From NCBI RefSeq assembly GCF_042477335.2, contig NC_091256.1:23340501-23404500 (forward strand): a DNA stretch of 64,000 bases, written 5' to 3'. Shown piece by piece: positions 12,935 through 25,149 of the stretch. Position 1 is the stretch's first letter. Every line of letters starts with the position of its first letter. Source of the DNA: Ovis canadensis (Eukaryota; Chordata; Mammalia; Artiodactyla; Bovidae). Both the position numbers and the translations under genes were made by a program. The notes beneath the pieces were generated by a model that worked only from the letters and a program-made list of their open reading frames with translations, ran no database searches and was not told the DNA's origin.

Positions 12935-12976
12935 AGCCCCTGAACTAAGTATGGATTTTTTACATTTATATAAAGT

Positions 12977-13000
12977 AAAAAAAAAAAAAAAAAAAAAAAG
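12977..13000. repeat. poly-A run
   Basis: A run of over 20 A at about 12977-12999. It may be the A-tail of a diverged retroposon, but no body was recognised upstream. Confidence 0.7.
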
Positions 13001-13584
13001 AAACCAATATGAGACAGATTTTATATGGCATGCAAATACTAAAATATTTCCTATCAGGCCTAAAAAGGTATTTATATCTCTATGTATGTAGATATTTATA
13101 TCTTTCTGTATACGTAAATATCAGGCACTTTACAGAAAACGTATGCCAGTCCCTGCTCTGGGAGAATGAGCTATTTTTGATTTACTACTTACTATTAATC
13201 AGAATTTAGACTCAATATGGGTTTATGATAACATGGATAAGTTGTCAATGAATTTTGTCTGTTGGAGAAGCAATGGATTTGTGTCTGGTAGAAAAGAATA
13301 TGGCTGTAGGACGTTAATTAGATTCACATATAGCTTTGTAATTACCTTTTAGCATCTTCAATTGATTGTGCATAGTTTAAGATCTCTCATTTGAAAAGAC
13401 TTAACTATCCTCCATGTTCCCTTATTAAGATGTCAAATGATCTTGTCAGTATGTATTTATTTTATATTTGCATTTAAATGATATTTTCAACTCTTAGAAA
13501 GTTATGCTTTGATGATAAGTGGGCCACCTCCATCTTTCCTATTTGGCTCTCAGTTCTTTCAGAATTTTAATACAACTTCAGTCA

Positions 13585-14635
13585 GCTGTCAGTTTAGTGT
13601 CTCAATCATATCGACTCTTTGCGACCCCATGAATCGTAGCACACCAGGTTTCCCTGTCTATCACCAACTCCCAGAGCCTGCTCAAACTCATGTCATCAAG
13701 TCACTGATACCGTCCAACCATCTCATCCTCTGTCGTCCCCTTCGCCTCCTACCTTCAATCTTTCCCAGCATCAGGGTCTTTTCCAATGAGTCCATTCTTT
13801 GCATTTGTGGCCAAAGTACGGGAGTCTCAGCTTTAACATCAATTCTTCCACTGAATATTCAGGACTGACTTCCTTTAGGATTGACTGGTTTGATCTTCTT
13901 GAAGTCCAAGGGGCTGTCCAGTCTTCTCCAACACCACAGTTCAAAAGCATCAATTCTTTGGTGCTCAGCTTTCTCTATGGTCCAACTCTCGCATCCATAC
14001 ATGGCTCCTGGAAAAACCATAGCTTTGACCAGACGGACCTTTGCCAGTAAAGTAATGTCTCTGCTTTTTAATATGCTGTCTAGGTTGGTCATAGCTTTTC
14101 TTCCAAGGAGCAAGTGTCTTTTAATTTCATGGCTGCACTCACCATCTGCCATGATTTTGGAGCCTAGGAAAATATAGTCTGTAATTGTTCTCACTGTTTC
14201 CCCATCTATTTGCCATGAATGATGGGACCAGATGCCATGGTCTCTGCTTTTTGAAAGTTGACTATTAAGCCAGCTTTTTTACTCTCCTCTTTCACTTTCA
14301 TCGAGAGGCTCCTTAGTTCCTCTTCACTTTCTGCCATAAAGATGGTGTCATCTGCATATCTGAGGTTACTGATATTTCTCCCAGCTATCTTGATTCCAGC
14401 TTGTGCTTCATCCAGCCCAGCATTCCGTATGATGTACTCTGCATTTAAATTAAATAGCAGGGTGACACAGCCTTGACATACTTCTTTCCCAATTTAGAAC
14501 CAGAAGGTTGTTCCATGTCTGGTTCTAACTATTGCTTCTTGACCTGCCTACAGATTTCTCAGGAGGCAGATAAGATGATCTAGTGTTTTCATCTCTTTAA
14601 GAATTTCTCCCAGTTTGTTGTGATCCACACAAAGT
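13585..14635 (-). mobile_element. BovB 3' part, minus strand
   Basis: Antisense BovB from the 3' terminus ('tgcgaccccatgaatcgtag') to the region before the RT palm. The minus frame 13859-14194 reads FLGSKIMADGECSHEIKRHLL, then [20 protein letters not shown]. The antisense of the YADD region is at about 14350-14362. It is 5'-truncated, with indels. There is no evidence of a target-site duplication. Confidence 0.93.
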
Positions 14636-14805
14636 ATTTGGCATAATACAGCTTGATGTTGGACAACTATGTGTGGGTTTTGTCCATCTTAAAACTCAGT
14701 CTGAGTGTTCTCTTAACAAAAATCCTATGAAAGTCCTCTCTGAATTGTTCCACTTTCTCTACTTGTTTTAATGCACCATCTGATTTCCACAGTATTGAAT
14801 CACAG

Positions 14806-14966
14806 TTGCTAGTGCTCATCTCCTTGCTCAGATATGTTCAACTCTTTGGGATTCTCCAGGCAAGAATACTGGAGTGAGTAGCCATTCTCTTCTCTAGGGT
14901 ATCAAACCCAGTTCTCCCCAAGTGCAGGCAGATTCTTTACCATCTGAGCCACTAGGGTAGCTCTTA
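14806..14966 (-). mobile_element. Bov-tA type SINE
   Basis: In antisense: 'ccaggcaagaatactggagt', then a tRNA-like part with 'gtatcaaacccagttctccc' and 'ttctttaccatctgagccac'. Typical Bov-tA organisation, diverged. Confidence 0.9.
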
Positions 14967-15106
14967 TCAAGAGACAGTGATTTTTTTTTCATTTTTTAAA
15001 ATGTAAGTTTTACTTATTATTGTTAATGCATTATTTGATTAAATAATACACAAACAAAGTTGGTGCAGGAAGACAGAGTTAACTTGATCGAGACCACACT
15101 GAAAGG

Positions 15107-16353
15107 TTTGTGACATTGTACAGGAGGCAGTGATCAGGACCATCCCCACGAAAAACAAATGTAAAAAGGCAAAATGGTTGTCTGAGAAGGCCTTATAAAT
15201 AGCTGAGAAAAAAAGAGAAGTGAAAGGCAAAGGAGAAAAGGAAAAAATATTCATCTGAATGCAGAGTTCTAAAGAATAGCAAGGAGAGATAAGAAAGCCT
15301 TCCTAAGTGATCAATGCAAAGAAATAGAGGAAAACAATAGAATGAGAAAGACTAGAGATCTCTTCAAGAAAATTAGAGACACCAAGGGAACATTTCATGC
15401 AAAGATGGACACAATAAAGGGCAGAAATGGTATGGACCTAACAAAAACAGAAAATATTAAGAAGAGGTAGCAAGGATATACAGAAGTACTATACAAAAAA
15501 GATCTTCATGACCCCGAAAACCATGATGGTGTAATCACTCACCTAGAGCCAGACATCCTGGAATGCGAAATCAAGTGTGCCTTAGGAAGAATCACTAAGA
15601 ACAAAGCTAGTGGAGGTGATGGAATTCCAGTGGAGCTATTTCAAATTCTAAAAGATTTTGCTGAGAAAGTGCTGCACTTAATATACCAGCGAATTTGGAA
15701 AACTCAGCAGTGGCCACAGGACTGGAAAAGGTCAGTTTTCATTGCAATCACAAAGGAAGGCAACACCAAAGAATGTTCAAACTATGCACAATTGCACTCA
15801 TTTCATATGCTAGCAAAGTAATGCTCAAAATTCTCCAAGCGAGGCTTCAACAGTTCATTTACCAAGAAATTCCAGATGTTCAAGCTGAATTTAGAAAAGG
15901 CAGAGGAACCAGAGATGAAATTGCCAACATCTGCTGGATCATTAAAAAAGCAAGAAAATTCCAGAAAAACATCTACTGTGTTTTTGACTACGCCAAGGCC
16001 TTTGTGGATCACAACAATCCGTGGAAAGTTCTTAAAGAGATGGGAATACCAGACCACCTTACCTGCCTCCTGAGAAATCTGTATGCAGGTCAAGAAGCAA
16101 CAGTTAGAACTGGACATAAAACAACAAGACTGGTTCCAAATTGGGAAAGGAGTAAATCAAGGCTGTATATTGTCACTCTGTTTATTTAACTTATATGTAG
16201 AGTACATCATGTGAAATGCCAGTATGAATATAGCACAAGCTGGAATCAAGACTGCTGGGAGAAATATCAATAATAAACTCGGATATGCCTATGATACCAC
16301 TTTTATGGCAGAAAGCAAAGAGGAACTAATGAGCCTCTGGATGAAACTGAAAG
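15107..16353 (+). mobile_element. outer BovB copy, segment 1 of 3
   Basis: Plus-strand BovB from the region after the endonuclease through the RT. Recognisable pieces are KASGGDG and ELFQILKD (15605-15650), then [27 protein letters not shown] and the palm VFDYAKAFVDHN; 'ggatatgcctatgatacc' (16270-16300) is a decayed YADD box. The copy breaks off at 16353, where an antisense BovB is inserted, and resumes at 17759. Stops and frameshifts are frequent, so it is an old copy. Confidence 0.92.
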
Positions 16354-17758
16354 TTCAGTTCAGTTCAGTTCAGTTGCTTAGTCGTGTCCGACTCTCTGCG
16401 ACCACATGAATCGCAGCACGCCAGGCCTCCCTGTCCATCACCGTCTCCCAGAGTTCACTCAGGCTCACATCCATCGAGTCCGTGATGCCATCCAGCCATC
16501 TCATCCTCGGTCATCCCCTTCTCCTCCTGCCCCCAATCTCTCCCAGCATCAGAGTCTTCTCCAATGAGTCAACTCTTCGCAAGAGGTGGCCAAAGTACTG
16601 AAGCTTCAGCTTCAGCATCATTCCTTCCAAAGAAATCCCAGGGTTGATCTCCTTCAGAATGGACTGGTTGGATCTCCTTGCAGTCCAAGGGACCCTCAAG
16701 AGTCTTCTCCAACACCACAGTTCAAACGCATCAATTCTTCGGCACTCAGCTTTCTTCACAGTCCAACTCTCACATCCATACATGACCACAGGAGAAACCA
16801 TAGCCTTGACTAGACGGACCTTAGTTGGCAAAGTAATGTCTCCGCTCTTGAATATACTATCTAGGTTGGTCATAACTTTTCTTCCAAGGAGTAAGCATCT
16901 TTTAATTTCATGGCTGCAGTCACCATCTGCCATGATTTTGGAGCCCCCAAAAATGAAGTCTGACACTGTTTCTACTGTTTCCCCATCTATTTCCCATGAA
17001 GTGATGGGACCAGTTGCCATGATGTTCGTTTTCTGAATGTTGAGCTTTAAGCCAACTTTTTCACTCTTCTCTTTCACTTTCATCAAGAGGCTTTTTAGCT
17101 CCTCTTCAGTTTCTGCCATAAGGGTGGTATCATCTGCATATCTGAGGTTATTGATATTTCTCCCGGCAATCTTGATTCCAGCTTGTGTTTCTTCCAGTCC
17201 AGCATTTCTCATGATGTACTCTGCATATAAGTTAAATAAGCAGGGTGACAATATACAGCCTTGACGGACTCCTTTTCCTATTTGGAACCAGTCTGTTGTT
17301 CCATGTCCAGTTCTAACTGTTGCTTCCTGACCTGCATACAGATTTCTCAAGAGACAGGTCAGGTGGTCTAGTATTCCCATCTCTTTCAGAATTTTCCACA
17401 GTTGATTGTGATCCCACACAGTCAAAGGCTTTGGCATAGTCAAGAAAGCAGAAATAGATGTTTTTCTGGAACTCTCTTGCTTTTTCCATGATCCAGCGGA
17501 TGTTGGCAATTTGATCTCTGGTTCCTCTGCCTTTTCTAAAACCAGCTTGAATATCAGGGAGTTCACGGTTCACGTATTGCTGAAGCCTGGCTTGGAGAAT
17601 TGTGAGCACTGCTTTACTAGCATCTGAGATGAGTGCAATTGTGTGGTAGTTTGAGCATTCTTTGGCATTGCCTTTCTTTGGGATTGGAATGAAAACTGAC
17701 CTTTTCCAGTCCTGTGGCCACTGCTGAGTTTTCCAAACTTGCTGGCATATTGAGTGCA
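16354..17758 (-). mobile_element. younger BovB inserted in antisense into the outer BovB
   Basis: The plus strand begins with four TTCAG units, the antisense of the BovB 3' tail repeat. The minus strand carries a 351-codon uninterrupted RT frame (17566-16511). It includes the YADD catalytic box (17140-17129), the palm FLDYAKAFDCV, VRQGCILSPCLF and the C-terminal CCHC-like [21 protein letters not shown] region. Upstream of the frame, stops and a shift interrupt the fingers region, and the endonuclease is missing, so the copy is 5'-truncated and cannot move itself. The 11-base flanks at 16343-16353 and 17759-17769 match with one mismatch: a target-site duplication. Confidence 0.95.
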
Positions 17759-17970
17759 GAAAGTGAAAGAGGAGAGTAAAAAAGTCTTAAGACTCAACAT
17801 TCAGAAAACTAAGATCATGGCATCTGGTCCCATCACTTCATGGCAAATAGATGGGGAAACAATGGAAACAGTGACAGACTTTAATTTCTGTCTGTCAGCA
17901 GATGGTAAGTGCAGCCATGAAATTAAAAGACACTTGCTCCTTGGAAGAAAAACTATGACCAACCTAGACA
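17759..17970 (+). mobile_element. outer BovB copy, segment 2 of 3
   Basis: The outer copy resumes at the point where it was interrupted ('gaaagtgaaagaggagagta') and continues as [31 protein letters not shown]. It is then interrupted again at 17970 by an L1 3' end. Confidence 0.93.
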
Positions 17971-19198
17971 ACAGGACCAGAAACTATAAAACTCCTAGAG
18001 GAGAACATAGGCAAGACAGTCTCCGACATAAATCACAGCAGGATCCTCTATGATCCACCTCCCAGAATTCTGGAAATAAAAGCAAAAATAAACAAATGGG
18101 ATCTAATTAAAATTAAAAGCTTCTGCACAACAAAGGAAAATATAAGCAAGGTGAAAAGACAGCCTTCTGAATGGGAGAAAATAATAGCAAATGAAGCAAC
18201 TGAAAAACAACTCATCTCAAAAATATACAAGCAACTTCTGCAGCTCAATTCCAGAAAAATAAACGACCCAATCAAAAAATGGGCCAAAGAACTAAATAGA
18301 CATTTCTCCAAAGAAGACATACGGATGGCTAACAAACACATGAAAAGATGCTCAACATCACTCATTATTAGAGAAATGCAAATCAAAACCACAATGAGGT
18401 ACCACTTCACAGCAGTCAGAATGGCTGCGATCCAAAAATCTGCAAGCAATAAATGCTGGAGAGGGTGTGGAGAAAAGGGAACCCTCCTACACTGTTGGTG
18501 GGAATGCAAACTAGTACAGCCACTATGGAGAACAGTGTGGAGATTCCTTAAAAAATTGCAAATAGAACTACCTTATGACCCAGCAATCCCACTGCTGGGC
18601 ATACACACCGAGGAAACCAGAATGGAAAGAGACACATGTACCCCAATGTTCATTGCAGCACTGTTTATAATAGCCAGGACATGGAAACAACCTAGATGTC
18701 CATCAGCAGATGAATGGATAAGAAAACAGTGGTACATATACACAATGGAGTATTACTCAGCCATTAAAAAGAATTCATTTGAATCAGTTCTGATGAGATG
18801 GATGAAACTGGAGCCGATTATACAGAGTGAAGTAAGCCAGAAAGAAAAACACCAATACAGTATACTAAGACATATATATGGAATTTAGGAAGATGGCAAT
18901 GACGACCCTGTATGCAAGACAGCAAAAAAGACACAGATGTGTATAACGGACTTTTGGACTCAGAGGGAGAGGGAGAGGGTGGGATGATTTGGGAGAATGG
19001 CATTCTAACATGTATACTATCATGTAAGAAACGAATCGCCAGTCTATGTCTGACGCAGGATACAGCATGCTTGGGGCTGGTGCATGGGGATGACCCAGAG
19101 AGATGTTATGGGGAGGGAGGTGGGCGGGGGGGTCATGTTTGGGAACGCATGTAACAATTAAAGATTTTAAAATTAAAAAAAAAAAAAAAAAAAAAAAA
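17971..19198 (+). mobile_element. 5'-truncated LINE-1 inserted in the outer BovB
   Basis: It opens in ORF2 ([20 protein letters not shown], frame starting at 17971) and stays open to the stop after 18888, about 305 codons of the ORF2 C-terminus. The terminal Cys-rich motif ([18 protein letters not shown], near 18455-18510), [27 protein letters not shown] and YSAIKK are L1 ORF2 hallmarks. A 3' UTR of about 285 bases and an A24 tail (19175-19198) complete it. The intact frame and long pure A-tail indicate a young insertion. Confidence 0.96.
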
Positions 19199-19660
19199 GC
19201 TGAGACATTACTTTGCCAACAAAGGCCTGTGTGGCAAACTATGGTTTTCCCAGGAGTCATGTTTGGATGCGAGAGTTGAATCATAAACAAGGCTGAGCCC
19301 TGAAGAACTGATGCTTTTGAACTGTGATGTTGGAGAAGACTCTTGAGAGTCCCTTGGACTGCAAGGAGATCCAACCAGTCAATCCTTAAGGAAATCGGTC
19401 CTGAATATTCATTGGAAAGACTGATGCTGAAGCTGAAGCTCCAATAGTTTTTCCACCTGATGCGAAAAACTGTCTCATTGGAAAATGCCCTGATGTTGGG
19501 AAAGATTGAAGGCAGGAGAAGTGGATGACTGAGGATGAGATATTTGGATGGCATCACCGACTTGATGGACCTGAATTTGAATAAGCTCTGTGAGTTGGTG
19601 ATGGACAAGCAAGACTGGCATGCTGCACTCCATGAGGTTGCAATGAGCGACTCAACTGAC
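19199..19660 (+). mobile_element. outer BovB copy, segment 3 of 3 (3' end)
   Basis: It follows the L1 A-tail and continues the BovB text from 'gagacattactttgccaaca' through the C-terminal region to the 3' end near 19655. About ten bases of BovB expected between segments 2 and 3 are missing, and no clear duplication flanks the L1. Confidence 0.9.
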
Positions 19661-22435
19661 GTTGACACTGAAAACTTTGAGAAGATTCAACAAAAATGAA
19701 TTGCTAGTTAATTGCTGTGCAGTTAAGTCTGGTTGAAGCAGTAGCCAGAGGCTGGCATGCCTGGCTGTTCCAGGCCTCTGCTTAGAATTGCCCAGTTCTG
19801 AAAGCACCTATGCTGCTTGTCAATCACCTCTGTTTAATGTGGACAACTTTATGCTTTCTGGCTCATAATGACTAGAAAGCTTATTACTTTTGCACAGTGA
19901 CATTTTCTTCTGAGGTGTAGGTTTGGGCTAACAGGAGGGCTAATTGGGGTTTTATAGCTCAGGCACAAGGAAACTATTCTCTCTTAACCCACAGCCCGCA
20001 GATGCAGAGTCACCAGGGAGGCACTGGCAAGGGGGGCAGCACCGGGAAGCTGGTGTGTCTGTTGCTCTAAATAGCTGGCCTCATCTGTACCCCGGGTCAG
20101 AAAATGTAGGGAATCACTGTAAAGATTCTGAGTGATGACTGCACTAAATTGGGCTCCCATACTTGGAAAATTAAAAATCAGGAAGAATTCCTATACTCGG
20201 ACTATTTCTTGAAGTTCTCATTCACTTTCAAGAAACTAGAACTGTAATTTGAAGACCTTTTATGGTGGATATGAATTCAAAAGACAGAGGTGATAAGCTG
20301 AAGTTAAAAATCATAGATTCATACTCAGAGAAAAATGTTTTAACAATACTTATTTACTTGTTTATTTTTATGTTTCCCCACTTTAACTGGTTCTGATCTT
20401 GTTGAACAAGATGACTTGCAGTCAAATAAGGAGCTTAAAAAGCATAAAGGTATCTGAGCAGGTATTTTGATAATCTCTGAGATTTTAAACAAAACAAAAA
20501 AAAGATCTGAGTTTATGAAAATTACATAGCTTCTGCCTTCATGAGAGATTTTGGACTATTATCAACTCTCATGGAATATTTAACAAGATATCAATATGTT
20601 GTTATACGACAAACCTAAAACCATCATGTGCCCTCCAGGTATCAGTGTCTTGCTCACAAAAGCTGGATATACTAGTGGATTTTTTAATATGAATATGGAT
20701 ATAAATTATAATACATGACTCATATCCTAATAAAGGTACAGATTAGGTTCATCTAGTGAGTCTGGATTCAGATTAAATGGATAGAGTGGCATCAAGTGTC
20801 ACAAAAGCCCTCTTGGAACAGAGTCAAAAGACCAGAGCATTTTAACCAGGTTGTCCAGGGGGTGATATTTCTGACAGATGGAGCAATGGATATAAATACT
20901 TGAACATGGTGTAATCGATTGTAATGATTTAGTATTACCGGAATATAGGCTAGTATAGAGAAGAGGGGTAGACAGTACAAGAGAGATTAGGCTCAAAAAT
21001 CAAGAACGATGAAGACTGAAGACATTTATATGCCAGACCAAGAAGTTTGGAGATTGTCCTATGTGTGAGTGTCCATTAAACGTTTAGGCAAGAGGGTGAC
21101 TTGATAGGATTTTTCATTCAGAAAACTCTCTGTAGAACACAAAAGTGAGTCCCAGTGAAGTAAGACTGGCAAAGTGGGTGCCAGTTAGGTGCCTGTTGGA
21201 AAGGCAGAAAAAGTGATGTGGCTCTGATTTTTATAGCAATGACAGTGCTGATGAAAATAAATTAAATAGGTAGCACTTATCAATTAATTGGATCTGAGAT
21301 CAAAAGAAAAACGTCAAAATGACTTCTTAATTTTAGACTCATAAATACACTTTCAGCATTGACTCAAGAAATGTTCATTTATGTTTCAGGGCAAATGATT
21401 CCATTCTAATTACAGAATGAGAAAATAAATATATTTTGCTTACAGTTAGCCTCTTTTTTCAGTTATTAATTTAGAAAAAATATATAATATTTACTTGCAT
21501 TTAATTTTTTTCTGAGGCTTTACTCCTATTTGAAATGGAGGTATTATGAAATACAGTTTGTTTGAGCTTAAAAATAATCAATTGAAATAAGTAATGAATT
21601 CTTTCAAAAGGTAGAAACAGAGTTCCATAATTGGGTATATGTATGTGTTTGTAGATACATACAACTTTAGAGTTTTCAATGAAGTTCTAAATTTACTTTA
21701 AGCCATTGTGCAATGGCTTGATACTTTTTACTCTTCATTGACTTCTACCACTTAATATAAAAACTACATTTGGGAGAATGGCTTTTATCTGGCTTAAAAC
21801 ATATTGAGTTTTCAATCAATCTTTAACCTTCTATTGTTGGGGCTTATTTACTCTTTATAAAAGACCACTTCTAGCAAAAAATAAAATCCTATAAAAGAGT
21901 TTATAGAATTGTTTGGCAATAAACATGCTTTTAAAGCAAATTTTTAATAATTCAATCATAAACTCCACATTTAAATCTCCATCAATGTGCTCTTGGTTTT
22001 TAATAATGGATTTTGGTATGATCTCAAAAAAGATTCATGTTCAGGTATTAAAAAAATACTGCTTTGAAATATGAATTTCAAAATATATTTTCCCTAGTAC
22101 ATAATAGGAATTTCCTCTGTCTTTTCTGTTTATAAGCAGTAATGAAAACCAGCTTTGTGGTTTTGATTCCTGATTATGTCTTTGTGGTAAACACGATGTA
22201 TTTGGAAAGTAGAACAAAAATAATAATTCAAAGGCATCACTCACAAAAATATTTACTTTTAAAAAAATATTGACTTTTAAAAACCTAAACTGATATTTTA
22301 AAAATAAGATAGTTTAATTCAAATAGATGAAACAATTATAAGAATATTTAATATAACCTACATTATGAAACACTTAATTTTTTATCAGTTTTTAAAAAGC
22401 CCCAGATGTTTATAATATTTTATATCCAAACCAAC
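19661..22435. other. intergenic stretch, no gene recognised
   Basis: AT-rich unique DNA. I saw no splice-flanked conserved exon and no recent repeat. Short open frames (19944-20135, 20792-20996, 22041-22244) show no family signature. Confidence 0.5.
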
Positions 22436-22439
22436 TCTT

Positions 22440-22560
22440 GAGGAGGACATGGCCACCCTCTCCAGTATTCTCGCCTGGAGAACCCCCATGGACAGAGGAG
22501 CCCGGTGGGCTGCAGCCCATGGGGTTGCAGAGTCGGGGTCAGCTAAGCACAGCACAGCAC
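22440..22560 (+). mobile_element. Bov SINE 3' fragment
   Basis: It contains 'ccagtattctcgcctggaga', 'ccatggacagaggagcccgg' and 'cccatggggttgcagagtcg'. Only the BovB-derived right half is present, ending in an 'agcacagcacagcac' tail. Confidence 0.85.
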
Positions 22561-23519
22561 ATCATCATTCATAAAATTAATTTACAACTTATTTTCCCTA
22601 ATGCACAAAATAAGTAAAAGTATCAGAATAAGGAAACTATACCATATTTGTTAAAAATTTACTACTTCAAAATTCTTATTGTAAAAATATAAGTTGATGA
22701 AATAAATGTTTTATGTGAGATATCCAGGAATAACTAAACAATCATCACCTCAGGGAAAAATGTAAACTCATGAAGACAGGTTTCTTTTTCCAGAAATATT
22801 CATTGCTGACTTCAATCTGGATATAACACAAGCCATAAATATTCAATGGCTAAACAATAACCCAATTAAATTTTTTGTTCTCTACTAGACATCCTATCCC
22901 ATTTTTGTATCTTAAATGAAATAAGGAGAGAAAAATTATGTTTCTTAGAGAAATGAGGTTATTGTTAGAAATGTTATTTTCCCACCTTCCGTTTGTTATA
23001 CTTGGAAACACACTAATATCTATCCATGTATTATTATAATTAATTATGCATATATATTTTACATTCAAATGTACACTATAAATAGTAATTTTAATAAAAC
23101 ATATAAAATTCCTCTGAAGTGGCATAGCTAAAGTAAGTAGTTTTTTTAAAAATTCATTCCCCATGCTTCCCAATTAAAATGCAAAGACATATCTGACAAA
23201 ACACTAAGAGGAACACAGAGCGAGTGCCCTTTATTCATATAATAATTGATTACTGCTGTGACAACATCCCACCTTTTCCACATAGTTGTGAAAAGAGTTC
23301 ATTTTAAATTAATTGGCATCACCATGAAATAAATTACAAAACTGTGTAGCTGGGAAGAAAATCAGGCCCACATAAGATGTAACTGGGTGAAACTGATACA
23401 AGGATTGTGTGGGAGAATGTTAGACATGGAGTTTTTGCATAAGAAATACACGTATGAAGGCTATGAGACTGAGACCAGACTGTTTTTGTTGTTAAGGGGA
23501 ATTTCCTCTCTTTAAAAAA

Positions 23520-23588
23520 TGAATCTCTTTGGACTGTATAGTCCACAGGGTCACAAAGAGTCAGACACGACTGAGCGACTTTCACTTA
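23520..23588 (+). mobile_element. Bov SINE 3' fragment
   Basis: It contains 'ggtcacaaagagtcagacac' and 'gactgagcgactttcact': the last 65 or so bases of the SINE, 5'-truncated. Confidence 0.85.
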
Positions 23589-24149
23589 GTTATCTAACAA
23601 TGATTATTATTGATTACTTATTTTAGGACATGGCTTGTATAATTCAGAAGATTAGCTGATCAGCTTCCATTTAAATGAAAGGGAAGGGGAAGGTCCATTT
23701 AATTTAAACTTCAAGTCCTAGATAATAGATTTCAATGTTCCTTGAAATATTGGAAAATAAATCTAGACTATTTTCCAAAGTTATGGGCCAGGATGCTACT
23801 GTTTGTTTAAAAGCCAAGATGCTATTAAACTCATTAGAAAAGATATTGGAAAGGAAACCAAAAAAAACATTTTTCTTTGCTTTTATTATATCAACATATA
23901 TGCTCATTGGGAATATTATGGATACATACATAATAACTACACCACACAAAATCTGAAACACTATATAAAAAGGTAAAACAATGAAACTAAATAGAATGAG
24001 TTCTGTATAAACACAGAATGAAAAAAAAGTTTGGGGAAAGAAATTTGACACTAGCTCATGGTTGTGATGCCCAAAAGATTTTAGTTGTTTATAATATAGT
24101 ATTAGTATAAAAAAACTTGATTATATTTTGAGGTTGAAATAGATACTTC

Positions 24150-24912
24150 GGCAGAAAGTGAAGAGGAACTAAAAAGCCTCTTGATGAAAGTAAAAGTAGA
24201 GAGTGAAAAAGTTGGCTTAAAGCTCAACATTCAGAAAATGAAGATCATGGCATCTGGTCCCGTCACTTCTTGGGAAATAAGGAAACAGTGGAAACAGTGT
24301 CAGACTTCATTTTTTTGGGCTCCAAAGTCATTGCAGATGGTGACTGCAGCCATGAAATTAAAAGATGCTTACTCCTTGGAAGAAAAGTTATGACCAACCT
24401 AATTAGCATATTGAAAAGCAGAGACATTACTTTGCCAACAAAGGTCCGTCTAGTCAAGGCTATGGTTTTTCCAGTGGTCATGTATGGATGTGAGAGTTGG
24501 ACTGTGAAGAAAGCTGAGTGCCGAAGAATTGAAGCTTTTGAACTGTGGTGTTGGAGAAGACTCTTGAGAATACCTTGGACTTCAAGGAGATCCAACCAGT
24601 GCATTGTTAAGGAGATCAGCCCTGGGATTTCTTTGGAAGGAATGATGCTAAAGCTGAAACACCAGTACTTTGGCTACCTCATGCAAAGAGTTGACTCATT
24701 GGAAAAGACTTTGATGCTGGGAGGGACTGGGGGCAGGAGAAGAAGGGGACGACCGAGGATGAGATGGCTGGATGGCATCACGGACTCGATGAACGTGAGT
24801 CTGAGTGAACTGCGGGAGATGGTGATGGACAGGGAGGCCTGGTGTGCTGCGATTCATGGAGTTGCAAAGAGTCGGACATGACTGAGTGACTGAACTGAAC
24901 TGAACTGAAGCA
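24150..24912 (+). mobile_element. BovB 3' end copy
   Basis: 5'-truncated just after the YADD box ('gcagaaagtgaagaggaact'). It carries the RT C-terminal frame 24270-24881 ([59 protein letters not shown]) and ends with three ACTGA units of the BovB tail. A frameshift near 24275 splits it from the upstream [19 protein letters not shown] part. Relatively young by divergence. Confidence 0.95.
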
Positions 24913-24930
24913 AGTATCTGCATAAACTTA

Positions 24931-25149
24931 TAGTCTTCCCAGGTGTTGCAGTGGCAAAGAATCTGCCTGCCAATGCAGGAAACTCAAGAGGTGTGGGTTT
25001 GATCTCTATGTTGGAAACAGCCCCTAGAGAAGGGAATGGCTACTCACTGCAGTGTTCTTTCCTGGAAAATTCATGGACACAGGAGCTGGTGGGCCACAAT
25101 CATGGGTGTTCGCAAAGAGTTGGACATAACTGAGCAACTTTCACACACA
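24931..25149 (+). mobile_element. Bov-tA type SINE
   Basis: Full-length-like: 'cttcccaggtgttgcagtgg', tRNA-like box 'gtttgatctctatgttggaa', right part 'tgcagtgttctttcctggaa', end 'ataactgagcaactttcaca'. It lies just 3' of a BovB tail. Confidence 0.9.
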
